Origin: CBDUBH01 sp965365345
GTDB taxonomy: Bacteria; Bacteroidota; Ignavibacteria; Ignavibacteriales; SURF-24
NCBI GenBank assembly: GCA_965365345.1
Contig: CBDUBH010000021.1
Location: 1-41,734, forward strand
Length of the DNA stretch: 41,734 bases
Direction of reading: 5' to 3'
Every line of letters begins with the position of its first letter. The first letter of the stretch is position 1. Below are positions 1 through 7,923 of the stretch, in pieces. The notes under the pieces were generated by a model, which did no database searches, had not been told where the DNA came from, and worked only from the letters and a program-made list of their open reading frames with translations. A program made the position numbers and the translations under genes.

Positions 1-566
1 AATTTGCAAAAGAAGCGCAAATTGCAATTTACGCGCGCAGCACTTTTCAACCCGGCAAAGAAACAATCGTGCGAAAACTTTCACCGGGAATTCCAAAAGG
101 TGTAAAATCCGTGGTAAGTGAAAATGATGTTATCCGAATTAAATTAACAGGCGCAAATTCATTTTTAAATTTCAATAAAATTACGGCTTATTTTAATGAA
201 AAAGAAATTCCTATAAAGGAATTAAATATTGACCGCGATAAAGATCAAGCGAATATTTCGTTTGTAATTTCGTATAAAAATATTTACGGATGGGAAATTG
301 TAAAAACAACAATTATAAAACTTTGCGAAAATGAAATTCAGTTTGATGATTCGCTCGGTGCAGTTTCTTTGATCGGCGAAGGCTTAAATAATGATGTTTC
401 AATTTTGATGGATACAATAAATTTTCTAAACGGGAGTGGAATTGAAATTTCCGGAGTTACAACAACTTCATTCAGAATTTCATTTTTAGTAAATAGAAAT
501 GATGTTGAAAATTGCGTTGTCAAACTTCACGAAAAATGGATCGAGGAAATTAATATTCAAAGATGA
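1..566 (+). CDS. lysC: Aspartate kinase, C-terminal part (cut by window edge)
   Basis: Aspartate kinase phosphorylates L-aspartate, the first step to lysine, threonine and methionine. Only the 3' end is here. The frame is open from base 3 and reads FAKEAQIAIYARSTFQPGKE before the first in-frame GTG at 69, so the real start lies upstream of the window. The visible part matches the family's end of the catalytic domain (IYARSTFQPGKET resembles the usual VRNTFxPxxxGT) followed by two ACT regulatory domains. The last ACT contains SLGAVSLIGEGLNNDV and GIEISGVTTTSFRISFLV, close to the usual VSLIGxGM and I..ISTSEIRISVLV signatures. These ACT domains normally bind the feedback amino acid. The stop codon falls inside a short repeat shared with position 41188. 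A homoserine dehydrogenase fusion is excluded because the frame stops here. Confidence 0.82.
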   Translation, partial: FAKEAQIAIYARSTFQPGKETIVRKLSPGIPKGVKSVVSENDVIRIKLTGANSFLNFNKITAYFNEKEIPIKELNIDRDKDQANISFVISYKNIYGWEIVKTTIIKLCENEIQFDDSLGAVSLIGEGLNNDVSILMDTINFLNGSGIEISGVTTTSFRISFLVNRNDVENCVVKLHEKWIEEINIQR

Positions 567-774
567 AAAGATTCAAAGATTGAAAGATTGAAACATTGAG
601 CAAAAAAGTAAAAGTTATGTCGTTTCTTCCGGATGCTACGGGACGATTAAATCGGGATGAGAAATCTAAGATATCTCTTTCACTTCATTCTTTCGATGTG
701 ACAAAAATAAATTGTCATTTCGTACGAAGTGAGAAATCTTAATTTATAACTAGATTGTCATTCCGGCTTGTCCA
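559..774. repeat. Interspersed repeat modules, locus 1
   Basis: The gap after lysC is largely repeat. Bases 559-577 (AAAGATGAAAAGATTCAAA) are the exact reverse complement of 41188-41206. Bases 629-667 hold GGATGCTACGGGACG and GATTAAATCGGGATGAG, related to 36063-36079 and 41142-41156. Bases 713-740 hold TGTCATTTCG followed by TACGAAGTGAGAAATCTT, nearly identical to 41093-41120. Bases 756-773 begin a TGTCATTCCGGC module also seen at 6641. From 775 to 920 I see only AT-rich sequence with no gene. Confidence 0.7.
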
Positions 775-920
775 AAATTTGACAATATTCAACTTAATTC
801 TAAATTAATAATTCTACATTCTAAATTATCAAAACGGAACTTTTTTTGTAATAATTTTATTTAAATGATTTTCAAAATAGACTTAATAAAAAACAAATTA
901 TTGAAAGTGAATTTTTAGGA

Positions 921-1028
921 ATGGGCAAAGATAAAAAGAAGAAAAGCAAATGCAAAAATAAGAACGGTAAATGCAATGGTGATTGCAAATTAAAAGTGGG
1001 AAAATATAAAAAGAAAAAGAAAGATTAA
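921..1028 (+). CDS. Possible small Cys/Lys-rich protein (35 aa)
   Basis: A short reading frame opens at ATG 921 and encodes 35 residues beginning MGKDKKKKSKCKNKNGKCNG and ending GKYKKKKKD. About half the residues are lysine, and three cysteines fall in a C-x6-C-x3-C pattern (Cys11, Cys18, Cys22). An AGGA lies only two bases before the ATG, which is close for a ribosome binding site. The frame ends 16 bases from the convergent amidotransferase gene. The Cys spacing suggests metal or nucleic-acid binding, but I recognise no family. It may be a chance frame in A-rich DNA, although the spacing of the cysteines and glycines looks non-random. Confidence 0.4.
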   Translation: MGKDKKKKSKCKNKNGKCNGDCKLKVGKYKKKKKD

Positions 1029-1044
1029 CTAAATATTTAGAATA

Positions 1045-1752
1045 TTATAAATCATGTGAAAATTTTTCAAGGTAATTTAATACACTAAAAATTATATTAT
1101 TCATGGCTTCATAACCTTCTTTTGGCGCTGAAAGAATTTCATTTTCACTTTGAACGAATTTTGAATCATCAAAATCATTTTTACTGTTTTCGATCAATAT
1201 TTTCGCGGCAAATTCCGTCATCTCTAAATGAAATTGAAGACCTAATATTTTTTCCTTAAAAATGAACGCTTGATTTTTACACGCTTTGCTGCTTGCAAGA
1301 AGAATGGAATTTTCAGGAAGTTCAAAAGTATCTTCGTGCCAATGAAATGCCCTAAATTCATTTACTTCATTTCCGAAAATGCCTGATTTTATTGCTTCAT
1401 CTGTTAATTTTATTTTGTGCCAGCCGATTTCTTTTTGCAAATTTTTCTTAACCTTTGCACCTAAAACATCAGCAATTAATTGCGAACCTAAACAAATTCC
1501 TAAAACAGGTTTTCCTGTTTCAATAAAATTTTTAATAAATTCTTTTTCTTTTTTCAGCCAGGGAAATTTTTCTTCTTCATAAATATTCATCGGTCCGCCC
1601 ATAACAATTAACAGATCAATTTCATCCACCTTTGGCAAATTTTCATTTTGATAAAATTCTGTTGAAGTTAATTTGTGATTTTTAGAATTAGCCCAATCTT
1701 CAATTGCCCCAATATATTCAAAAGGGACATGCCTGAAATAATGAATTTTCAT
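1045..1752 (-). CDS. Class I glutamine amidotransferase (GMP-synthase-like)
   Basis: A 235-residue stand-alone GATase1 domain, a family that releases ammonia from glutamine or hydrolyses gamma-glutamyl bonds. The triad is visible: Cys87 in the nucleophile elbow GICLGSQ, and His175 and Glu177 in QFHLEMT. The oxyanion-loop motif VMGGPMNIYEE is at 50-60. There is no ATP-pyrophosphatase domain, so it is not GuaA itself. The closest known type is the small GMP-synthase-like amidotransferase group, which includes gamma-glutamyl-polyamine hydrolases. The substrate cannot be told from sequence. It is monocistronic in appearance, with no clear Shine-Dalgarno before ATG 1752. Confidence 0.85.
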   Translation of the reverse strand: MKIHYFRHVPFEYIGAIEDWANSKNHKLTSTEFYQNENLPKVDEIDLLIVMGGPMNIYEEEKFPWLKKEKEFIKNFIETGKPVLGICLGSQLIADVLGAKVKKNLQKEIGWHKIKLTDEAIKSGIFGNEVNEFRAFHWHEDTFELPENSILLASSKACKNQAFIFKEKILGLQFHLEMTEFAAKILIENSKNDFDDSKFVQSENEILSAPKEGYEAMNNIIFSVLNYLEKFSHDL

Positions 1753-1951
1753 TTTGTAAATTTATGGATTAGAATTTTTTTAAAAATAATTTTCCCGAAT
1801 GATAAAAAAGCAAAATGATATTTTCAATTTAAATTTAAAAGTGAAATAAATTTAATAAACCAAAACTCATTTCATACCTTTATTTACAATATTCATAACG
1901 CAATAGTAAACTCAATATATTGATTTTATTGGTTAAAACTCGATTTTGATC

Positions 1952-2425
1952 TTACATCATTTTTTTAAGTTGTGAACTTACACCAAATACAACTGCATCT
2001 TCGGCAAGTGCAACAGCGGTATCGGGAAGTTTTAAAATTTCATCAGCTTTTGTTCTGAGTTTAAAGAAAACAAAAGTCGACGCGATTGCTGCAGCACCGC
2101 CAATTATTGCGCCGGTTAATTTATTTTCATTTTCAAGCATGCTTATTGCAGCGCCGCATGCAGCACCTGAAATTGCGCGTGCGGTTAAAAGCGGCGCATC
2201 AATTCTATCTGGAGCGTTTGGAAGTTTATCTGCCAGCATTTCCCCTAAGGCCAAAACATTCATTGCCGCATAAACATTTGAGTTTTTCAAAAATTTTAAT
2301 CTTCTGTTGCCTATCCCGAAAAATGCTTTATCTGATACTATATTGCCAATCAATGCCGGAGCTGACATGCTTCTCATTCCCGCAATGGTTCCGATCAATA
2401 TACTTTTAAGCAAAAATTTTTTCAT
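1952..2425 (-). CDS. DUF4126 family membrane protein
   Basis: A 157-residue hydrophobic protein with an N-terminal segment ILIGTIAGMRSMSAPALIG, the G-[ML]-R-[SA]-x3-P type opening I associate with DUF4126. Small-residue-rich helices follow around residues 80-95 (ARAISGAACGAAISML) and 103-121 (LTGAIIGGAAAIASTFVFF). The C-terminal part (PDTAVALAEDAVVFG) also matches that family, in which the segment A.xED is common. It probably sits in the inner membrane. The function is not known. The AAAGGT six bases upstream of ATG 2425 is a reasonable ribosome binding site. It is separated from the upstream RRM gene by a terminator. Confidence 0.65.
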   Translation of the reverse strand: MKKFLLKSILIGTIAGMRSMSAPALIGNIVSDKAFFGIGNRRLKFLKNSNVYAAMNVLALGEMLADKLPNAPDRIDAPLLTARAISGAACGAAISMLENENKLTGAIIGGAAAIASTFVFFKLRTKADEILKLPDTAVALAEDAVVFGVSSQLKKMM

Positions 2426-2553
2426 TATTACCTTTCATTTTTATTGCTCTTTAATTCACTTAACAAATTAACGCCAATATAAACAATGCAGATAATTACA
2501 TTTTGAATATTTGTAAAAAAAGTTTATGCTTACTAAAATAAATTTTAAATAAA

Positions 2554-2586
2554 AAAAAGCAGCATAATTCACTTATGCTGCTTTTT
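2554..2586. terminator. Rho-independent terminator after the RRM gene
   Basis: GCAGCATAA (2559-2567) pairs with TTATGCTGC (2573-2581) around a five-base loop. The stem is flanked by an A-run on the left and a T-run on the right, so it can work on both strands. On the minus strand it lies 60 bases after the RRM gene and separates it from the DUF4126 gene. Confidence 0.85.
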
Positions 2587-2648
2587 ATCAAACTGCTTTT
2601 ATAAAATTTCTTATATAAAACTTACAGGAAATTTAGTTCAACAGAATT

Positions 2649-2972
2649 TTAATATCTGTTTCTGCTAAATCCGCCGCCGCCGCCTCTGTTTCCGCCGCCT
2701 GAACGACCGCCGCCGCCGCTTCTGTTATCAGTTTTTGGACGTGCTTCATTAACAACTAATTTTTTTCCTTTAAGATCTTTTGTGTTCAATTCATTTATTG
2801 CATCTTGACTTTCTTTTGCGCCCGGCATTTCAACAAAGCCGAAACCTTTTGATTCTCCGCTAAACATATCACGAATTATTTTTACGCTTTTTACTGCGCC
2901 GTATTTTGAAAACTCGTTAGTTAAATCTTGTTCACTAACTTCTCTGGCAAGGTTGCCTACATAAATGTTCAT
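2649..2972 (-). CDS. RNA-binding protein with one RRM and a Gly/Arg-rich tail
   Basis: A 107-residue single RRM protein. RNP2 is IYVGNL (residues 3-8) and RNP1 is KGFGFVEM (42-49), with the aromatic residues that stack on RNA bases. After about residue 82 the chain turns into an RSGGGGRSGGGNRGGGGG tail ending SRNRY, like the RGG tails of cyanobacterial Rbp and plant glycine-rich proteins. Such bacterial proteins are usually abundant and often respond to cold or stress; that role is inferred from the family. AAAGGA lies upstream of ATG 2972, and a strong terminator follows. The roughly 150-base gap before the gene could hold a leader, but I could not define one. Confidence 0.9.
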   Translation of the reverse strand: MNIYVGNLAREVSEQDLTNEFSKYGAVKSVKIIRDMFSGESKGFGFVEMPGAKESQDAINELNTKDLKGKKLVVNEARPKTDNRSGGGGRSGGGNRGGGGGFSRNRY

Positions 2973-3128
2973 ATCAAATGATCCTTTAAAATAAAATTAT
3001 AAAATGTGATATGTAAGTAAAAATCAGGTAAAAAGCGTGAATCGGAGAATTGCCCTTTTCGATTTTAATCTTTAGTATATCAGGATTAAATATAACGTTA
3101 AAATTCTAATAAGCAAATATAATTTTTA

Positions 3129-4457
3129 TTAACCTGTTTTATTTAATAATAAATTTACTTTTTGTCCGGTTATGTTTTCAATTTCCGTTAAACTTTCATT
3201 TATTTTTTTTCTGTGCAGTGAATTTTTAATTTCAATATCAGAATCTTCTATAAGTGAATCCAAATATTCGTTAAGTTCATATTTTTTTACATCATCATTT
3301 TCACATTGTTTTAAAAGATGTTTTATTACTTCGATTTGTTTTAGCATTATTTGAACATCTTTTTTTCCGTAATTCCGCAGCGGATCAAAATAATTGAAAA
3401 GCAATTCCCTGAGATTAATTTGATTTTGAATAACACGCAATTTCCCTTTTTCATCACGGTAATATTCTTTGCCGGCAAGAAAAATAATTTTGGAAAAAAG
3501 CTCCTGCATATAATTCATAACTCTGATTGCCGTTGCCGGATCGTTGATTCCGGGACTTAGTGCTTTAACCGCAACTTCTGAAAGATGTTTAAATCCGAAA
3601 ATAAAATTAAGCGCAACAATTTCCTTTTCATTAAAGATCACTTTTCCCAAAACTTCATCGAAAATTTCGTTTTCATCTTTAATTTCTTTATTTATTTTAA
3701 GAAGCGGAGTATCATTTACAACGTACATTCCGGGAGGAACCAAAACTTCAATTACAATATCATTTTTTAGAGCAATTTCAACAAGATCATCCTTATCAAT
3801 ACTTTGCAAAAAACCGGATTTTTTGCTGTTCAAAATTTTTGCTTCAGTAAATTCGAAATTTTCCGGTTTTTGTTTTTTTTGAAATTTTAATTTTTCATCT
3901 ATCTGCCGCAAAGTTTGGGTGTAAAGCGATTCTGCCAAATTTCCGATCTGAATTGAATTTGAAATTGAATGAATGAAATAAACGAACAGACCGATTGAAA
4001 TTATTGTTAGTCCAATCGAAATTAAAATTGCAAGCGCAGGAACGAAATTTGCTTTAGGTTTAACATTTACTAAAATAATCAAAGTGTAAATTATTGTTCC
4101 GATGTAAAATCCCAATATTTGCTGATGCGAGCGCGTTGAAATCAATCCGGGAATCAATCTCGGCGATGAATTTGACGCTGCCTGATTTAGCACAAGCATT
4201 ACCAAAGTAAAACTGAAAACCGTAAGTGAAAGAATTCCGGAAATAATTGTGCTTAAAATTGTTCGTGCAGTTTCGGCGTTTGTTGTGGTAAAAAGCATAA
4301 CATAATCATGAAGATACTTTGAAAATTGTTCTTCTTCATAATTTAAAATTAGAAACGCGGCTGCTATAAAAAATGCACTGATAAGAACCGGATAAAACGC
4401 GATGTTCTTGATCAGAAAATAATAAATAACTTTTAATCTGTAAATTAAACCGCTCAT
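3129..4457 (-). CDS. DUF2254 family predicted membrane protein
   Basis: A 442-residue protein with four hydrophobic segments in the first 165 residues (about 15-38, 65-90, 112-130, 140-165), followed by a long soluble part. The diagnostic region is ARTILSTIISGILSLTVFSF, then QAASNSSPRLIPGLISTRSH, closely matching the DUF2254 pattern (LQLASSQFSPRLL..F..D). A later stretch ALSPGINDPATAI is also typical of the family. It is an inner-membrane protein of unknown function. There is no visible Shine-Dalgarno. It is followed by the RRM gene and preceded at 130 bases by the DUF421 gene, all in the same direction. Confidence 0.8.
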   Translation of the reverse strand: MSGLIYRLKVIYYFLIKNIAFYPVLISAFFIAAAFLILNYEEEQFSKYLHDYVMLFTTTNAETARTILSTIISGILSLTVFSFTLVMLVLNQAASNSSPRLIPGLISTRSHQQILGFYIGTIIYTLIILVNVKPKANFVPALAILISIGLTIISIGLFVYFIHSISNSIQIGNLAESLYTQTLRQIDEKLKFQKKQKPENFEFTEAKILNSKKSGFLQSIDKDDLVEIALKNDIVIEVLVPPGMYVVNDTPLLKINKEIKDENEIFDEVLGKVIFNEKEIVALNFIFGFKHLSEVAVKALSPGINDPATAIRVMNYMQELFSKIIFLAGKEYYRDEKGKLRVIQNQINLRELLFNYFDPLRNYGKKDVQIMLKQIEVIKHLLKQCENDDVKKYELNEYLDSLIEDSDIEIKNSLHRKKINESLTEIENITGQKVNLLLNKTG

Positions 4458-4586
4458 AATTTCAATCTAAAAAAATGGATTAAATTTCCTACTCGCGAAA
4501 TCTTGAGATTTGATTTTTCTTCATATCAAAAAAAATCCAGAAGAATTTTATTTTGACTTTTCTGATCGATAATATTTTTAATTAAA

Positions 4587-5096
4587 TTAGAATTCCCTTT
4601 CCTGCGGAATTGTTCTTTCGCCGGATTTTTCAGATGATTTCAAGATGCTGAAATTTCCGTTAGTTTCAAGAATTACCGCTTCAACTTCTTCTAAATATAA
4701 AATTCCGCTTCCGCGCATTGCCTGAAAAATTTCTTCTTTAGCAACGCGCAGTTCTTTAATTTTCTTTTCGTGAAATTTTCCTTTGTAAAATAAAATTTCG
4801 GGTTCTGATTTTACCAGTTTGTTAAAAATTTTAAATTTGCTGGAAAGCATTGCAACAACAAATTGCAATAAAACGAGTAAAGTTAAAGCGAAAATTCCTT
4901 CGAGCAAAGCCGTATCTTTAGAAAGTAAAATTGTTGCCAAAGTTGAACCCAACGCAACTGTTACGATAAAATCAAAAGCATTCATTTGTGATAAAGTTCT
5001 TTTGCCGGAAATTCTCAGCAACGCTACTAAATAAACATAAGCAAGTGAACCAACAACCAAAATTTTTAAGATCGAATTCCAGTTATCAAAAAACAT
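4587..5096 (-). CDS. DUF421 (YetF-like) membrane protein
   Basis: About 169 residues with two or three N-terminal membrane helices and the family signature ALLRISGKRTLSQMNAFDFI, then VTVALGSTLATILL. The DUF421 soluble domain follows: EPEILFYKGKFHEKKIKELR and the acidic EEIFQAMRGSGI segment. Members such as Bacillus YetF/YdfS are inner-membrane proteins of uncertain function. A longer frame opens at TTG 5123, but I prefer ATG 5096 because GGGAG lies about nine bases before it and the hydrophobic region begins directly after. It is divergent from mrp, with about 147 bases between the start codons that must hold both promoters. Confidence 0.8.
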   Translation of the reverse strand: MFFDNWNSILKILVVGSLAYVYLVALLRISGKRTLSQMNAFDFIVTVALGSTLATILLSKDTALLEGIFALTLLVLLQFVVAMLSSKFKIFNKLVKSEPEILFYKGKFHEKKIKELRVAKEEIFQAMRGSGILYLEEVEAVILETNGNFSILKSSEKSGERTIPQEREF

Positions 5097-5243
5097 TTCT
5101 TTACTCCCAAATTCATCAATCAATTCAATATATAACCTTAATTCTTAAAGTTTCAAGTTTGGGCGGAACTTATGTCACTCATTTTTTAGTTTAATCTAAT
5201 GAATATTTTAATTAAATTTGACTTTCAAAATTTGGAGAAAGTA

Positions 5244-6347
5244 ATGGCTGATTTCACAATAGATGATGTTCTGAATTCATTAAGAAAAGTAGATGACCCG
5301 GATTTACGCAGGGATTTGGTTTCACTCGGAATGATAAAAAATATTAAAATTGAAGGAAATAATGTTTCATTTGATGTTGAACTTACAACTCCGGCTTGTC
5401 CTTTAAAAGATAAAATTAAAAGCGATTGTATTGAAGCATTGAAAAATGATATACGATCAATCGGAAAAATTGATATAAATATGACCTCAAGAGTAAGAAG
5501 TCATGTTAACGAAATTAAAGAACAAATTATGCCCGGCGTAAAAAACACAATTGCGGTTGCAAGCGGAAAAGGCGGTGTTGGAAAAAGCACAGTTGCAGTT
5601 AATTTAGCCGTTGCATTAGCAAAAGATGGCGCAAAAGTCGGCTTGCTTGATGCTGATATTTACGGTCCAAGTATTCCATTGATGTTCGGAATAAATGAAA
5701 AACCGAAAATTTATCAGGATAAACAAACTGCAAAAATGGTTCCTTTGGAAAATTACGGCGTAAAAATTATGTCAATCGGATTTATGATTGATGATAACAC
5801 TCCGGTAATTTGGCGCGGACCAATGGCAAGCGGTGCTGTTAAACAATTTATGAGCGATGTTTTTTGGGATGATTTGGATTATTTGATTTTTGATATGCCT
5901 CCAGGAACCGGCGATATTCAATTGACTTTGGTTCAAACAATTCCGCTAACCGGCGCTGTAATTGTTACTACTCCGCAGGAAGTTTCTTTGATCGATGCGC
6001 GCAAAGGTTTGAAAATGTTTCAAAGAGTAAATGTTCCTATAATGGGAATTGTAGAAAACATGAGTTATTTTATTGCTCCTGATACCGGAAAACAATATGA
6101 TATTTTTGGAAACGGCGGCGGCGAAAAATTTGCAAAAGAATATGAAGTTCCGTTTTTAGGCGGAATTCCGATTGATCCGAGAATAAGACAAGGCGGCGAT
6201 TCGGGAATTCCTATTGTTGAAGGCATGCCGGAATCAGAACATGCAAAAATCATTCGTGATATAAGCAGAAATTTGGCTGCGCAGATAAGCATTCAAAATA
6301 CACAATCTTCGGGCAAAAAAGTTCAAATTATACTTGGTGATGAGTAG
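5244..6347 (+). CDS. mrp: Mrp/ApbC-type Fe-S cluster carrier P-loop ATPase
   Basis: A 367-residue ATPase of the Mrp/NBP35 class, which carries Fe-S clusters to target proteins. An N-terminal MIP18-like (DUF59) domain, with the TPACPLKD motif, spans about residues 1-90. A ParA/MinD-type domain follows, with deviant Walker A GKGGVGKST at 108-116, DADIYGPSIP and FDMPPGTGD. A frame opens at ATG 5199, but ATG 5244 is chosen because GGAGA lies five bases before it and MADFTIDDVL is a normal family start. The C-terminal CxxC that binds the cluster in many Mrp proteins is absent: the segment reads NMSYFIAPDTGKQYDIFG. Nfu follows after nine bases, so the two are probably one operon. Confidence 0.92.
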   Translation: MADFTIDDVLNSLRKVDDPDLRRDLVSLGMIKNIKIEGNNVSFDVELTTPACPLKDKIKSDCIEALKNDIRSIGKIDINMTSRVRSHVNEIKEQIMPGVKNTIAVASGKGGVGKSTVAVNLAVALAKDGAKVGLLDADIYGPSIPLMFGINEKPKIYQDKQTAKMVPLENYGVKIMSIGFMIDDNTPVIWRGPMASGAVKQFMSDVFWDDLDYLIFDMPPGTGDIQLTLVQTIPLTGAVIVTTPQEVSLIDARKGLKMFQRVNVPIMGIVENMSYFIAPDTGKQYDIFGNGGGEKFAKEYEVPFLGGIPIDPRIRQGGDSGIPIVEGMPESEHAKIIRDISRNLAAQISIQNTQSSGKKVQIILGDE

Positions 6348-6356
6348 GAGAAATAA

Positions 6357-6599
6357 ATGGCAGAAAATGTAATGGAACAGAAAATATTAAAGGCGTTGGA
6401 TTCGATAAGACCTTATTTGCAAGCTGATGGCGGTGATGTTGAACTTGTCCGCGTAACAAACGAAGGTATTGTTGAAGTAAGATTAACAGGCGCTTGCGGA
6501 AGCTGCCCGATGAGTCAAATGACTTTACGCGCCGGAGTTGAACGCGCATTAATTCGCGAAGTTCCCGGTATAAGAAGAGTTGAAGCAGTAAGTAATTAA
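6357..6599 (+). CDS. nfu: NifU C-terminal-domain Fe-S scaffold (Nfu)
   Basis: An 80-residue stand-alone NifU C-terminal domain. LQADGGDVELV at residues 21-31 and the cluster-binding pair CGSC (46-49) in TGACGSCPMS are the family's key features; dimers hold a [4Fe-4S] cluster between the CxxC motifs. GGAG overlaps the mrp stop region seven to ten bases before ATG 6357, so translation is probably coupled. With the Mrp upstream lacking its own CxxC, this may be the cluster-bearing partner (inference). Confidence 0.93.
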   Translation: MAENVMEQKILKALDSIRPYLQADGGDVELVRVTNEGIVEVRLTGACGSCPMSQMTLRAGVERALIREVPGIRRVEAVSN

Positions 6600-6605
6600 T
6601 TTAAG

Positions 6606-7000
6606 CGTTCAGCTTTCAGCAGTCAGTTTATAATTGCGCTGTCATTCCGGCATAGTCCGGAATCAGACAGCATTATATTTTTGTTCTTAAATCATAATCT
6701 TACTCTTTTTAATAATAATGATATAAAGATTAGGAAAGTTAATCTTGTTTTGTTATTGCGGAAAGCGAGAAATTTCTTACTTGTCATTTCGAATCCCCCA
6801 GGCAAATGAGAAATCTTTCGACTTGTCATTGCGAGGAGCGTTAGCGACGTGGCAATATCCTTTTATAATTGTCATCGCTGCAATTTACTTTATTGATCTC
6901 GTAATGAAAAAAGATTCCGGGCTTTGCCGGAATGACAATTTATTTAAGACTGAAAACTTCAAAAAAATTCCTGAAGGCTGATCGCTGAAAGCTGACAGCT
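6606..7000. repeat. Composite interspersed repeat, locus 2
   Basis: The 442-base gap between nfu and tpiA is a mosaic of repeats. It is bordered by inverted 11-mers, CAGCTTTCAGC at 6610-6620 and GCTGAAAGCTG at 6984-6994. Inside are two hairpins with identical 7-base arms, ATTCCGG/CCGGAAT, at 6644-6663 and 6914-6933, each with a six-base loop. A variant TGTCATTTCGAA...GAGAAATCTTT module is at 6782-6817, and a TTGTCATTGCGAGGAGCG / GACGTGGCAATATCC module is at 6823-6860. A 78-codon frame at 6745-6981 merely translates these repeats. Confidence 0.75.
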
Positions 7001-7041
7001 AAATTATAAATTCTAAATAAAATAAAATAAAAGGATATTCG

Positions 7042-7797
7042 ATGCGTAAAAAAGTAATTGCCGGCAACTGGAAAATGAATAAAGATATTCCGGCATCTGT
7101 AAAATTAATTGAAGATTTGAAAAATACTCTAACAAATTTAAACGATAATGTTGAAGTAATTGTTTGTCCGCCTTTCACTTCTTTGGATTCCGTAAATACT
7201 TTGTTAAAAGACAGCCCGATAAAACTCGGCGCGCAAAATATGTATTTTGAAAATGACGGTGCTTTTACCGGCGAAATTTCAGCCGACATGCTTTTAAGCT
7301 CAGGATGCGAATATGTAATTTTAGGACACAGCGAAAGAAGAACGATTTTCAAAGAATCTGACGAAGTTATCAACAAAAAAATAAAAAAAGCTTTGGAAAA
7401 AGGTTTAAAACCGATCTTTTGCGTCGGCGAAACTTTGGAAGAAAGAGAACACGGAATTACAAATCAAATTGTAAAAACTCAAGTTACAAAAGGTTTGGAA
7501 AATGTTTCATCCGAAGAATTGGAAAAAATCATAATTGCTTACGAACCTGTTTGGGCAATTGGAACCGGAAAAACCGCATCAAAAGAACAAGCCCAGGAAG
7601 TTCACGCATTTATCAGAGATTTGATCAAAGAATTATATTCAGAAAATTCCGCCGCAAAAATAATAATTCAATACGGCGGCAGCGTAAAACCAGAAAACAG
7701 CGCAGAACTTCTTTCTCAGCCGGATATTGACGGCGCACTTGTTGGCGGCGCTTGCTTAAAGGCAGATTCGTTTTCGGGAATCATAAAATCCGCATAA
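7042..7797 (+). CDS. tpiA: Triosephosphate isomerase
   Basis: Interconverts dihydroxyacetone phosphate and glyceraldehyde 3-phosphate in glycolysis and gluconeogenesis. It has 251 residues, the normal length. The catalytic residues are Lys11 (AGNWKMN), His96 (ILGHSERR) and Glu168 (AYEPVWAIGTG); the phosphate loop GTGKTAS and the C-terminal YGGSVKPEN are intact. AAAGGA seven bases before ATG 7042 fixes the start. It is followed at once by a terminator and preceded by a repeat-filled gap, so it looks monocistronic. Confidence 0.98.
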   Translation: MRKKVIAGNWKMNKDIPASVKLIEDLKNTLTNLNDNVEVIVCPPFTSLDSVNTLLKDSPIKLGAQNMYFENDGAFTGEISADMLLSSGCEYVILGHSERRTIFKESDEVINKKIKKALEKGLKPIFCVGETLEEREHGITNQIVKTQVTKGLENVSSEELEKIIIAYEPVWAIGTGKTASKEQAQEVHAFIRDLIKELYSENSAAKIIIQYGGSVKPENSAELLSQPDIDGALVGGACLKADSFSGIIKSA

Positions 7798-7806
7798 ATT
7801 TTTAAC

Positions 7807-7842
7807 AAAGCCTTTCAAATTTAAAAGAAAGGCTTTCGTATT
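7807..7842 (+). terminator. Terminator after tpiA
   Basis: AAAGCCTTT (7807-7815) pairs with AAAGGCTTT (7828-7836) about ten bases after the tpiA stop. The tail CGTATTTT is only moderately T-rich. Confidence 0.75.
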
Positions 7843-7923
7843 TTCGGACAAACACATTATATTGATTTACCTTTTCTATTTTGTTATTTTAAGTGTCTTT
7901 TATACAATTATTTACGATGCAAA

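Noticed and set aside
1045..1752. GMP synthase GuaA
   Set aside because: Only the amidotransferase domain is present; no ATP-pyrophosphatase or dimerisation domain follows.
5097..5123. Upstream TTG start for the DUF421 gene
   Set aside because: ATG 5096 has a GGGAG site and begins just before the first membrane helix.
5199..5243. Upstream ATG for mrp
   Set aside because: The extra 15 residues match nothing in the family, and GGAGA precedes ATG 5244 at good spacing.
6745..6981. 78-codon frame in the nfu-tpiA gap (contains LSLRGALATWQ)
   Set aside because: It translates interspersed repeat modules, has no ribosome site and resembles spurious proteins predicted over such repeats.
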